Shown here: positions 1 to 8,305 of the stretch, piece by piece
How the letters are laid out: each line of letters begins with the position of its first letter
How positions within the stretch are numbered: position 1 is the first letter of the stretch
Origin: CAYFLR01 sp964343805
GTDB taxonomy: Bacteria > Bdellovibrionota_B > Oligoflexia > CAYFLR01
Direction of reading: 5' to 3'
Length of the DNA stretch: 64,000 nt
Assembly (NCBI GenBank): GCA_964343805.1
Contig: CAYFLR010000012.1
Span: 62,001 to 126,000 of the forward strand
The notes under the pieces: model-generated
What the model was told of the DNA's origin: nothing
The model's database searches: none
The model's input: only the letters and a program-made list of their open reading frames with translations
Position numbers and translations under genes: made by a program

Positions 1-185
1 TCTTCCTCATAGGGTATGTAGACCTCTTCATTTGTATTACAGTATTCGCAAGCGGGATCGAAGTGGGGATCAGGATCGTAGGGGTCATCATAGTGTCCAG
101 GATCTCCGTAGAAGGGGATGAGCCAGCCGCAACCATTTAAAAGTAAAAAGAAAATTGTCACAATGCTTGTTTTAAAGTAATTCAT
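1..185 (-). CDS. Lipoprotein, 3' part beyond window
   Basis: An open frame runs leftward from ATG at 183-185 to the window edge, so only the first 61 residues are seen. They form a lipoprotein signal peptide with lipobox LLNGC, followed by a short Asp/Pro/Tyr-rich stretch with two Cys residues (PACEYC). A strong Shine-Dalgarno AGGAGG lies at 191-196, about 5 nt before the ATG. The gene is divergent from the sigma factor gene at 379. Function unknown. Confidence 0.6.
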   Translation of the reverse strand, partial: MNYFKTSIVTIFFLLLNGCGWLIPFYGDPGHYDDPYDPDPHFDPACEYCNTNEEVYIPYEE

Positions 186-277
186 TTGAACCTCCTATAT
201 CGATAAAATTAGTAATTTTGATTTCTAAAGTGGAGATGAGTGTTCTGAAGGTTTGTCACAGAAAATTATGTTTTTTC

Positions 278-306
278 TTACAAAGTGCTTATTTTCTTAT
301 TAAAAT
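278..306 (+). promoter_or_regulatory. Candidate promoter before sigma factor operon
   Basis: TTACAA (278-283), a 17-nt spacer and TAAAAT (301-306). The -10 hexamer is good but the -35 is poor, which would fit an element helped by an activator or by the operon's own sigma factor. It lies 72 nt before the chosen start at 379. Inference from spacing only. Confidence 0.25.
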
Positions 307-378
307 AACCTAAATAGAAAAAAATTGAGACAAATTGAAGGTTCATACATCTCCATTATTGAGCAGAGAGGAGAAGTG

Positions 379-966
379 ATGGACCAAGTTTTTACCATAA
401 ATACCTATTATTGGATGGCCGTTTTGGATAAAAAAGAGTCCGCTTATTTTTCTAAACTCTATCAAAAACATATTGGGTTGGTGATATTCTTTTGTAAAAA
501 GCAATTTAGACTGGATCAGGCCACGGCAGAAGATGTAGCTCAGAATGCTTTTATGAAGGCGCATGAGCATCTCGATCAGATTGAAACCATGGATAATTTT
601 AAAGCCTGGATTTTGAAAATAGCGAGTAATGAAGCCAAAATGTATTTGCGAAAACAAGGGGCTGAAGAACGAAAGGTAAATGCATGTAAAGAACAAAGCG
701 AAGTGTTGGAGCAAAATTTACATGACAGTACCCAACGAAAAAGAGAAGTGGAGTTGGTTTCAGAATTTTTAAAAGAACTTCCTGCTGGGGAGGATACTGA
801 TATCCTAAAGGCTTTTTATATCAAGGAAAAGTCCTGTAAAGAGATTGCAGGTGAGCTGGGAGTAAAGACCAGTACCATCACCACTAAATTATCACGTTTA
901 AGGGGTAAAATCCGTCTCAAACTAGTGGATAAAATATTAAAGTTTAGGGAGAAACAACTGCAATGA
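379..966 (+). CDS. ECF-type RNA polymerase sigma factor
   Basis: A sigma-70 family factor of about 195 residues with the two-domain ECF layout. Region 2 is seen around AEDVAQNAFMKAHEHL and the following DNFKAWILKIASNEA. Region 4 is a helix-turn-helix near the C-terminus (CKEIAGELGVKTSTITTKL). The ATG at 379 is chosen because GAGAGGAG precedes it; a TTG at 325 would add 18 residues without a ribosome site. The stop overlaps the start of the next gene (ATGA), the usual arrangement for a sigma/anti-sigma pair. It probably directs transcription of its own operon, which encodes a caspase-like protease and many lipoproteins. Family assignment is firm; the regulon is inferred. Confidence 0.85.
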   Translation: MDQVFTINTYYWMAVLDKKESAYFSKLYQKHIGLVIFFCKKQFRLDQATAEDVAQNAFMKAHEHLDQIETMDNFKAWILKIASNEAKMYLRKQGAEERKVNACKEQSEVLEQNLHDSTQRKREVELVSEFLKELPAGEDTDILKAFYIKEKSCKEIAGELGVKTSTITTKLSRLRGKIRLKLVDKILKFREKQLQ

Positions 967-1778
967 GTGAAAATTTTCAAAAATATATGGACTGGATCCA
1001 CAAGGGAAATTTATCTGCAGATCAAATTTCTTTAATCCGCAGTTCTATGCAGCAAGATAGTGAGCAGTGGGAGCAATTTCTTGCTGAACTCCCACCAGAA
1101 AGTGATCTTATTCCCGAAGAAATTATGGCTCTTTATTATGAAGTGCTCTATGAGAGTGATGAAGCTCTGCAACCTTCTTGGTTGAAAGTAAAAATGTTAT
1201 GGATTCAATTTCAAATTAAAAAATGGCAACAAAGTTTTTATCTGCCCAGCATGCGAGTGGTTGCCATGGGAACGATGGCCTTATTGCTGTTGCTGGTGAC
1301 GCCCCTTTTCCTACAAGATCAAAGTAAAAAGCAAAAAGAATATCGTTTTAAAGGTGAAACAATTTTTGCTGGTGATCACATTAATCATGAAATTCTATTA
1401 CAGCAAATCAAAGAGGGGAAAGCCTATTTATTAAATGAATCAAAAATTAGAGTCACGGAGAGTGTTCTTTTTAGTATAAACAGTCGTGAAAATGGATACC
1501 TATACTTAGCTTTGATTCAAAAAGATCATTTGGAGCTTTTTTTCCCAGGAGAGGAAAGTTATCTTCATAATACTTCTAAAAATAAAATCCCTATTCAAAC
1601 TTCAAAAGGCATGCTCGCTTATCAGATTGAACCTAGCCAAGTGGGACAGTTAAGTTTTTGTTCTTTTCTACTGAAAAAAGAGCTGAGTAAAATGCAAGTG
1701 GAATTAGAGATTAAAAAATTGATAAATAATGCAAAAATGCCGATTAATCGTTGCCAGGTATTGGAGATTCAACCATGA
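963..1778 (+). CDS. Putative membrane-anchored anti-sigma factor, DUF4384-like C-terminus
   Basis: 271 residues starting in a 4-nt overlap with the sigma gene and ending in a 4-nt overlap with the caspase gene. A cytosolic N-terminal part of about 95 residues is followed by one membrane helix (about 98-117, MALLLLLVTPLFL) and a periplasmic part. That part contains NSRENGYLYLALIQKDHLEL followed by FFPGE, which resembles DUF4384-type domains often found near bacterial caspases. There is no zinc-binding HxxxCxxC motif, so it is not a classical ZAS anti-sigma factor. The role comes from topology and coupling; the DUF4384 resemblance needs a profile search. Confidence 0.55.
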   Translation: MSENFQKYMDWIHKGNLSADQISLIRSSMQQDSEQWEQFLAELPPESDLIPEEIMALYYEVLYESDEALQPSWLKVKMLWIQFQIKKWQQSFYLPSMRVVAMGTMALLLLLVTPLFLQDQSKKQKEYRFKGETIFAGDHINHEILLQQIKEGKAYLLNESKIRVTESVLFSINSRENGYLYLALIQKDHLELFFPGEESYLHNTSKNKIPIQTSKGMLAYQIEPSQVGQLSFCSFLLKKELSKMQVELEIKKLINNAKMPINRCQVLEIQP

Positions 1779-3400
1779 TTTCATGGCTTTCTTACATGTT
1801 TTTTATAGCTCTTATATTTCTTCCAAAGGAAGTGAATGCTGATAATAGGAAGAAAGGGGTGAACTATCTTAAAGCCAAAACAGTCCATACCTCACCTGTA
1901 AAAACCCCTAAAATTGCTCTCTTCCTGTCGGTAAAAAATTTTAAAGATTCCTTCTGGCCTAGCTTGAAATGGACCAAAAGAGATGCTCAAAAACTCTCTC
2001 ATGAATTAATGGTGAGTAAATCTTTTGATCAGATCATCCACCTTCCAGTGAGGCGTGCCAAATTAAAAAAAATGTTGAATGGAATAGCAAAGGATCCCAA
2101 GTTGCAAGGTGCGACTGTCCTTTTCTATATTTCTAGTCATGGGACATTATATCTAAATAGCCAGGGAGAGCTGGAGCAAACCGTGGTATTGCAAGATTCT
2201 AAGCACAACAATTTAGCAGCCACCACTCTCACTCATTCTTATATTCGAAAGTGGTTTAATACCTTAGGGGCTTCCAAAAAAGTTATTATTATGGCCACCT
2301 GTCATAGCGGTCTCGGTAAGTCTCGGCTGACAAAGGAGGTTAAAAAAGAGGTGCGTAAGAGTAAAGGTACCAAATACCTGCCTTTGCACAAAGCCAGCGA
2401 AGGGTCTATTATCATATCTGCGGCCTCTTTTGGTGAAACAGCAATGGAAAATGATCGTCTCCAACATGATGTTTACACCTATTTTTTTATAGAAGCATTT
2501 GAAAAAGGCGATCGAAATAATGATGGAGCGGTTGTGGTTACGGAAGCTCATGATTATGCTAAAGTCCGTACCTATGAGTTTACAGGGGGTAAGCAGTTGC
2601 CTACCGCTGAATCAAAAGTAATGGGGATTGATAATATCATTTTAAAGGGCTCTTTTAAAAACAAAGGAATTCCTGTTTTGTTTTCCTACTCTAATCGTTT
2701 TCAAGGTATGGATCTTTATGTGAATGGAAGAAAAAAAGGAACACTGCCCATGGGAGTCGCTGTGGTTCCCGGCTATCACAAGATTGAATTGAAGAGTAAG
2801 AATCAACCTCATTCTCTCGCCATTGAAGAAATTAACATCAATATAAATAAAGCCATGCCATTGGAGGAAATCTTTGCTGAACCCAAATGGCGGCTTCTTT
2901 TTGGTGGTGGCTATTATAATTTTGGGGATTCGTATAAAAAACAGAGATTCAATGTTTCTTCCTCTATATATTGGCAGTTTGCTCTTTTACATTTTTGGAC
3001 GGAAAGATTTGGAACTAGTATTTCTTTTAGAACTCAGTTGCCTCATGAAGAAACCATACGATTTTTTAAATCATTTAACTCCTATTACCAAGAGCAAGCC
3101 TTTGGTGGAGGGCTCTATTATAAGTGGTGGCAAAACCGAGAATGGGAGTTGTCATCATTTTTATCTTTACTCAGAAATTCAATTGATCTTCAGTTTTCTA
3201 CCGATGGGTACACCATTGATTTGAAATCGGCTGACTATGAACTGCAACCTGGGTTTTTGCTTCAGTATAGCTTCCTTAGATCTTTCGCTCTCTTCTTAAT
3301 GGTGGATTATAGTATTACTTCGGTAGAATTTAAAGAGTTTGAAGTAGAGGTCACTCGCCAGCTGTGGGGTATGTCAGGAGGTTGGTTATGGCAATTTTAA
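1775..3400 (+). CDS. Secreted caspase-like (C14) peptidase with PEGA-like and barrel-like C-terminus
   Basis: About 541 residues with an N-terminal signal peptide (MISWLSYMFFIALIF...). The caspase-fold dyad is visible: His122 in YISSHGTL after a hydrophobic strand, and Cys176 in IIMATCHSGLGKS. Residues around 320-360 (LYVNGRKKGTLPMGV, then VPGYHKIEL) match the PEGA domain pattern. The last 160 residues are aromatic, alternating strands ending in WLWQF, like an outer-membrane barrel. ATG at 1775 overlaps the previous stop and opens the signal peptide directly, so it is preferred over TTG at 1751. The likely location is the periplasm or outer membrane. Substrate unknown. Confidence 0.75.
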   Translation: MISWLSYMFFIALIFLPKEVNADNRKKGVNYLKAKTVHTSPVKTPKIALFLSVKNFKDSFWPSLKWTKRDAQKLSHELMVSKSFDQIIHLPVRRAKLKKMLNGIAKDPKLQGATVLFYISSHGTLYLNSQGELEQTVVLQDSKHNNLAATTLTHSYIRKWFNTLGASKKVIIMATCHSGLGKSRLTKEVKKEVRKSKGTKYLPLHKASEGSIIISAASFGETAMENDRLQHDVYTYFFIEAFEKGDRNNDGAVVVTEAHDYAKVRTYEFTGGKQLPTAESKVMGIDNIILKGSFKNKGIPVLFSYSNRFQGMDLYVNGRKKGTLPMGVAVVPGYHKIELKSKNQPHSLAIEEINININKAMPLEEIFAEPKWRLLFGGGYYNFGDSYKKQRFNVSSSIYWQFALLHFWTERFGTSISFRTQLPHEETIRFFKSFNSYYQEQAFGGGLYYKWWQNREWELSSFLSLLRNSIDLQFSTDGYTIDLKSADYELQPGFLLQYSFLRSFALFLMVDYSITSVEFKEFEVEVTRQLWGMSGGWLWQF

Positions 3401-4818
3401 ATTACATATTTTTAAGTCTATTTCTCATTAGCGCCTGTTCCTCTGGGATGGATGACAATGAAACATCGGGCGTTTATAAAAAGTCAACCAGCGACACTCC
3501 AATTGCCGTGGATGTGAAGGGTGAGGATCTTTTCTCTTCTTTGATCTATCAAGACTCTCTCTTAATCAGGCAATCAATTTATTATGCTTACAGTAAAGAT
3601 TTAAATGCCATCGCAAAAGTTGATATCGTAAAACGAGAGGTTCTGCAGGTTGTGGAATGCTCCCGCTGTACCAATGTGCAAGCTATGACTATTCCTCCTG
3701 CAAGCAACACTTTATTGATCATAAATAAAGAGAATGTTTTTGGCATGGATTTAAAAACTCATCAATTTTTTTCCTTACCCGATCTTGATTTTAACCCTGG
3801 TCACTATGTAATGGCAGATTCTGCTGCTGTAATAGGTCTTCTCAATCGGCCTTACCAGTTTTTGATGATATACAGAATCAGTGGAGCTGGAAAGCTTACC
3901 CAATATAAGATAAATCTGGATCTTCCTCAGATAGACTTTCTTAGGTTTTCTGCTGATGGTAATTGGCTTTTTATTTTTGATGTATACTCTTACAAAATCC
4001 AAGTGGCTGAATTTTCCCAAGGCAAAGGATATGAAACTCTCGCCACCTTTGACTTAAGCGATCACTTGTCTTTGATGCTTGCCAGTTTAAATAGTAGTAA
4101 TAATTCTAATGATAACACCTCTTTTTATGATGATATGGCTAATGATAATTCTAATGACAATGATAATTCTAATTACTCAGAATATGACCGAGGTCTAACA
4201 TCCAGGACTCTGAAANNNNNNNNNNCCGATGCTCGAGTGACCCCATCTGGGACCCATTTACTAATAACTCTTTCTGCGGGTTACATTCTTAATATTAAGA
4301 TCATCAAAGAAGAGGAAAAACCTCGATTGAAATTAGAACAGACACTCACCATCGGGGGGAGACCTGCCCGCATAAGTCACTTAAAATCTACAAATAATTA
4401 TTTTGTAACCTACTGGCCGACATTAGATGACGACCCTTCCATGTATTCGGGGGTCTTCACACTTAATATGGACAAAAATAACCTATTACAAAAACAGACT
4501 GAAAGCCCCTTTATTGGAGACTTCTCATTTTGTCGCTTTCCGCTAAATATGATTCCAATGCAGAAACAGCAGGTCTTAGTTAGTTGTAAAGATCAACGTC
4601 GTTGGATTCGAACAGACTTTGCCAAGGCAAGTATGAATAGCAAAGTACCCGATCAACTCATGGCTTTTCTTAATGTTGGAACCACAGTGGATATCACTCG
4701 GATGGAGATTGTGAATATTAACGGGAAAGGATGGGGTAAGATAGAGGGTTATTCAATTCTTAAGGAAAGCTTTTGGCAGAAGGAGGGCTTTTTATTAGAC
4801 CTCTTTTTTAATAGATAG
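3388..4818 (+). CDS. Lipoprotein, propeller-like, with Asn/Asp/Ser-rich insert
   Basis: About 476 residues with lipobox LISAC after a short signal peptide. ATG at 3388 is chosen because AGGAGG lies at 3376-3382; it overlaps the end of the caspase gene by 13 nt. The body is a series of strand-rich segments of the form 'value, key, time' (LNAIAKVDIVKREVLQVVEC, LLIINKENVFGMDLKTHQF), suggesting a beta-propeller of YVTN/WD type. An Asn/Asp/Ser-rich insert lies just before the 10-N gap at 4216-4225. The frame is the same on both sides, but the true gap length is unknown. Function unknown; expressed with the caspase unit. Confidence 0.6.
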   Translation: MAILNYIFLSLFLISACSSGMDDNETSGVYKKSTSDTPIAVDVKGEDLFSSLIYQDSLLIRQSIYYAYSKDLNAIAKVDIVKREVLQVVECSRCTNVQAMTIPPASNTLLIINKENVFGMDLKTHQFFSLPDLDFNPGHYVMADSAAVIGLLNRPYQFLMIYRISGAGKLTQYKINLDLPQIDFLRFSADGNWLFIFDVYSYKIQVAEFSQGKGYETLATFDLSDHLSLMLASLNSSNNSNDNTSFYDDMANDNSNDNDNSNYSEYDRGLTSRTLKXXXXDARVTPSGTHLLITLSAGYILNIKIIKEEEKPRLKLEQTLTIGGRPARISHLKSTNNYFVTYWPTLDDDPSMYSGVFTLNMDKNNLLQKQTESPFIGDFSFCRFPLNMIPMQKQQVLVSCKDQRRWIRTDFAKASMNSKVPDQLMAFLNVGTTVDITRMEIVNINGKGWGKIEGYSILKESFWQKEGFLLDLFFNR

Positions 4819-4840
4819 ATCTTTAGTTAGCCTCCAATCT

Positions 4841-4869
4841 TTGATAAAATTCCATAAACCACCTTAAAT
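4841..4869 (+). promoter_or_regulatory. Candidate internal promoter
   Basis: TTGATA (4841-4846), a 17-nt spacer and TTAAAT (4864-4869) in the 76-bp space before the large repeat lipoprotein gene. It would allow that gene and those after it to be expressed separately from the sigma factor unit. Sequence match only. Confidence 0.3.
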
Positions 4870-4894
4870 ATTTGCTGCATTTTAGGATGAGGAT

Positions 4895-7800
4895 ATGGAG
4901 AAGCTTGTAAGCGTTTCTATTCTATTGATATTACTTAATTTTTTTTCATGTAAAAACCGATCAGGGATGTTTTCCTCTTTTTCGTCTTTGGTAGATGATC
5001 CCATCTCCACCTATAATGAAATGGATGGTGATATGCCTATATTCCCAGTTGGCCCGCCTAAGGGAAAGAAAAGTGGAGTAACTCCAGATGCTTGGGCTTA
5101 CCCTGATATGAATTTGTTGAAGAAGTTTGGGCCTACTGGGAAAGTCCCCATGACGGTGGATGGTTTTGTTATTATAGGGGGTTCTGCCTATTATAGCAGC
5201 ACAGCTAGAAGTTATTGGCAAAGTGCCTGCGCCACATGGAAAAATAATATCAAAAAGCAATTTCCCAAAGAACAATTTGTGAAGGCCGAGTGTGGCGATT
5301 CCCAAAAGGTTCAATCTGGATATCATGATAAATACGGCTCTATTGGAAAAGTGACGCTGATGACCGAGTTGCCAAAGGCCTATCCCATTCCCTCGGTATT
5401 AAAAACCAAGGTCTATTCGGTCGGCTCATTGGACTTAAATAAAATTCAAGAAGTAAGAGAAAAGTGCCAAAAAGACCTCACCTATTATCAGTCTGTCTTC
5501 AAAGCTAGATATTTAATGGGAACCTGTGGTTTTACTCTTGGTGAGGGAGGTGGAACATCCTTAAATGCTCAATTGAAATTGTGGTTATTTCCTCTTTATT
5601 TCGCCAAATCAGAATACCCCTTAAAGTTTGGCTTGCCTTTGTGCAGTGAAGTAAAAAATAATCTGGCCGCAAGTCAGCAGTCTCTCATTAATAAAATTAA
5701 CCAGACTCAAGAAAACCTACTTGCCTATGTAGGAGGGGCAAGGCATATATCAAGTATTGCGGTTTCTCCCGCCAAACAATCATCAGCCTATGATGGCTCC
5801 ACCTACTATCAGTACTGTGCCACTCTTTCATTTGAGTTTAATTTTGATAAAGTTAATGAACTCTATCGTACTTTTAAGAATCCCATAATCAAGACCCCAT
5901 CTTTAGCTAGTTTGGGTGAAAAGTCCTGCGCCGAAAGGGTAAAATATTTTCAGGATTTCTATGGCTCCAGGTTTATATTTGGCACTTGTGAGCGAGAGTA
6001 TAAAGACAGTAAATTCATTCCTCCCTCTCCATTAGTTAAGGTATGGCTAAAAAAAGAGCAAAAGCAGAGGGATGTTTCCGATAGAGTAGAAATTGGTTTT
6101 AACGTATGTGGGGGAGGGAAAAGCAAGTCTCATGCGATTGATGCTTTAACTGATAATTTGAAGGCCACCGAATCTCAAGTGATCAAATTTGTGGGGGGCA
6201 AACAGCATATTAGTGACTTATCAACTAATACCGCTAAACTGGTTACCAAAAATGACACTACGGTCTATTGCGCCAATATTAATTTCTCTCTCCACCTGAA
6301 CAAAGCAACCACTTCTCATAAAGCATTGACTAATAGCATGGTGATACGGGCAAACTATCTAGCTAACAGTGAAGCTCAAACTTGTGAAGAGGACTTACAA
6401 TTTTATCATAATGTATTTAAGAGCCGATTTATTTATGGAACCTGTGAACATCAAGTAAAGGATCAAACCCCTTATCATACAGAGCCTTCGGTTAAAATCT
6501 GGCTTAAAAAAGAAAAAGATGAAGGGATGCAGACTCATCTTTTTACTCTTCCTGTATGTAGTGATTTAAATAAGAAGAAGATTGCCTTATCTTCTTTAAA
6601 TAAAAGAATAAAGCAGGCTGAGACGGAAATTATTAATTTTGTAGGGGGAACCTCAGCCATTAAAAGTCTTTCTTTAGCAATGGTTGAGCCTCATGTAATC
6701 AAAGGGCAACATGCTTTTTGTACGGCTATAAATTTTGAGCTTATTTTGCCTTCCGGTGATCCAAAAGCCATGTCATTAAAATCTGCTACCATTCAAAATC
6801 CCTTATGGCTGCCAGTAAGAGATGAAGATCTTTGTCAAAAAGAACTTACATCTTTAAAGAAGACATATGGAAATCGATATATTTATGGAAGCTGTGAACT
6901 GCAATTTAATAAAAACACTCTAACTGCAGCTAATCCAGCTGTTAAAGTTTGGTTGCAGCCCTCAAAGTCTGAAAATAAACAAAAAATAAAGTCATTAGAT
7001 TTTTCGGTATGTGGTTTACCTTCAGTTAACTCAGTTCAAGCTGAAACTTTTCTTATGGAGGAAGTGGCTGATTTAATACCCTCACTCAGAGAAAGTCTTC
7101 CCGCCGGAAGACAAATTACCAATATTAAGGTGGGAAACCCGGTAAGAAAAAGTTTTAGTTTTACCAATCTCCCTACCTCTTATCAGTATTGTAATCAAGT
7201 GGTGATTGAGTATCCAGAAAATGATAGCACCAGAGAGTTGAATGAATTTAAAAATGCTTCTCAGATTCGGCCTAAACTTTTTGCAAATAGGAATCAATGT
7301 GATGCCTCTTTAGCAAGAATCACAAGACAGTTTCCTGATTCCTTTTGGAGCCGTTGTACTGTAGCAGCAAATCAACCGATACCTCTTTTTCAAGCAGAGA
7401 TCTGGTCTCCAGAAGGTCCAACTGCTGAGTTAACCTCCATAACCAATTATGTATGCACCACTAGTAAACATCCAAGGTGGGTTAATTTAATAGAAGATTT
7501 TAATCAAAAGTGGCCAACCTCTCTAGGGAAAATTGAAACATTGCATAAGGACCTGGAAGTATATCAAGTTGAATTGAATGATTTAGTAACTTCCTATGAA
7601 GGATATTATGGTTATAGATTCACTCTTTGTGGAAACCTAGTCACCTCCTTTTCAATTAGAGATAATCCTGAACTCACTACAAAATTACAAAATAAAACCA
7701 TTGTTTATCCGAGTGATTCAGATTTACTCAAAGATTTGCCCTGTGGAGAACAGTTAAAGAACTATGAACAATTTTATGGCTCACGATATATCCTCGGTCT

Positions 7801-8296
7801 TTGTGGAGATAGAAACGAAGTTTGGTTATCCAAATCCTACCAAAACTATAAGAGAGACGAGATTGAATTGAGTCTGTGTACAAAATACAGAGAGGATAAA
7901 AATGCTCTGGTTCGTTTGTATCAATCTACTCGTAACGAGATTATAAAAGGGGTAGGAGGTATCAATCATGTGGATCGCATGGTTTTAACCGGAAGTGAGC
8001 AAATTAAATATCATCATGGTGATTATTTTTTTAATTGTGGCAAACTGAGCGCTCATCTCTTTTTAGGGGAAAACTTTCAGGTCACTCGGCATGCTTTAGA
8101 TGAGGAAGTAACTCCAGATCTCTTTTTTGGCAATGCTTATGTATCTTGGCGAGAAAATTGTGATGAAGAGTTATCCAAATTACAAAAGCAACATGGTAGT
8201 AATTTGGTGGCTTTTAGCTGTGGTTGGCCAACGGTCAGAACCACCAATGAAAATGTTAGATCCAGTGGGTTTTATTGGCTTAAAAAATCAATATAA
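4895..8296 (+). CDS. Giant lipoprotein with about eight Cys-bounded repeat modules
   Basis: 1133 residues with lipobox NFFSC. A motif of the form C-x3-L-x2-[YF]-x3-[FY]-[GK]-[SA]-R-[FY]-[IL]-x-G-[TS]-C recurs near residues 191, 345, 496, 647, 802, 950 and 1088. A degenerate copy begins near 111. Examples are CAERVKYFQDFYGSRFIFGT and CEEDLQFYHNVFKSRFIYGT. The spacing is close to 150 residues. Between copies there are shared VKVWLKK segments and a (V)GG(x)xHIS segment. Each module probably holds a disulfide. No known family was recognised. A surface or periplasmic scaffold or adhesin is plausible from the architecture; nothing indicates catalysis. Confidence 0.65.
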   Translation: MEKLVSVSILLILLNFFSCKNRSGMFSSFSSLVDDPISTYNEMDGDMPIFPVGPPKGKKSGVTPDAWAYPDMNLLKKFGPTGKVPMTVDGFVIIGGSAYYSSTARSYWQSACATWKNNIKKQFPKEQFVKAECGDSQKVQSGYHDKYGSIGKVTLMTELPKAYPIPSVLKTKVYSVGSLDLNKIQEVREKCQKDLTYYQSVFKARYLMGTCGFTLGEGGGTSLNAQLKLWLFPLYFAKSEYPLKFGLPLCSEVKNNLAASQQSLINKINQTQENLLAYVGGARHISSIAVSPAKQSSAYDGSTYYQYCATLSFEFNFDKVNELYRTFKNPIIKTPSLASLGEKSCAERVKYFQDFYGSRFIFGTCEREYKDSKFIPPSPLVKVWLKKEQKQRDVSDRVEIGFNVCGGGKSKSHAIDALTDNLKATESQVIKFVGGKQHISDLSTNTAKLVTKNDTTVYCANINFSLHLNKATTSHKALTNSMVIRANYLANSEAQTCEEDLQFYHNVFKSRFIYGTCEHQVKDQTPYHTEPSVKIWLKKEKDEGMQTHLFTLPVCSDLNKKKIALSSLNKRIKQAETEIINFVGGTSAIKSLSLAMVEPHVIKGQHAFCTAINFELILPSGDPKAMSLKSATIQNPLWLPVRDEDLCQKELTSLKKTYGNRYIYGSCELQFNKNTLTAANPAVKVWLQPSKSENKQKIKSLDFSVCGLPSVNSVQAETFLMEEVADLIPSLRESLPAGRQITNIKVGNPVRKSFSFTNLPTSYQYCNQVVIEYPENDSTRELNEFKNASQIRPKLFANRNQCDASLARITRQFPDSFWSRCTVAANQPIPLFQAEIWSPEGPTAELTSITNYVCTTSKHPRWVNLIEDFNQKWPTSLGKIETLHKDLEVYQVELNDLVTSYEGYYGYRFTLCGNLVTSFSIRDNPELTTKLQNKTIVYPSDSDLLKDLPCGEQLKNYEQFYGSRYILGLCGDRNEVWLSKSYQNYKRDEIELSLCTKYREDKNALVRLYQSTRNEIIKGVGGINHVDRMVLTGSEQIKYHHGDYFFNCGKLSAHLFLGENFQVTRHALDEEVTPDLFFGNAYVSWRENCDEELSKLQKQHGSNLVAFSCGWPTVRTTNENVRSSGFYWLKKSI

Positions 8297-8305
8297 GGGG
8301 AGGTA

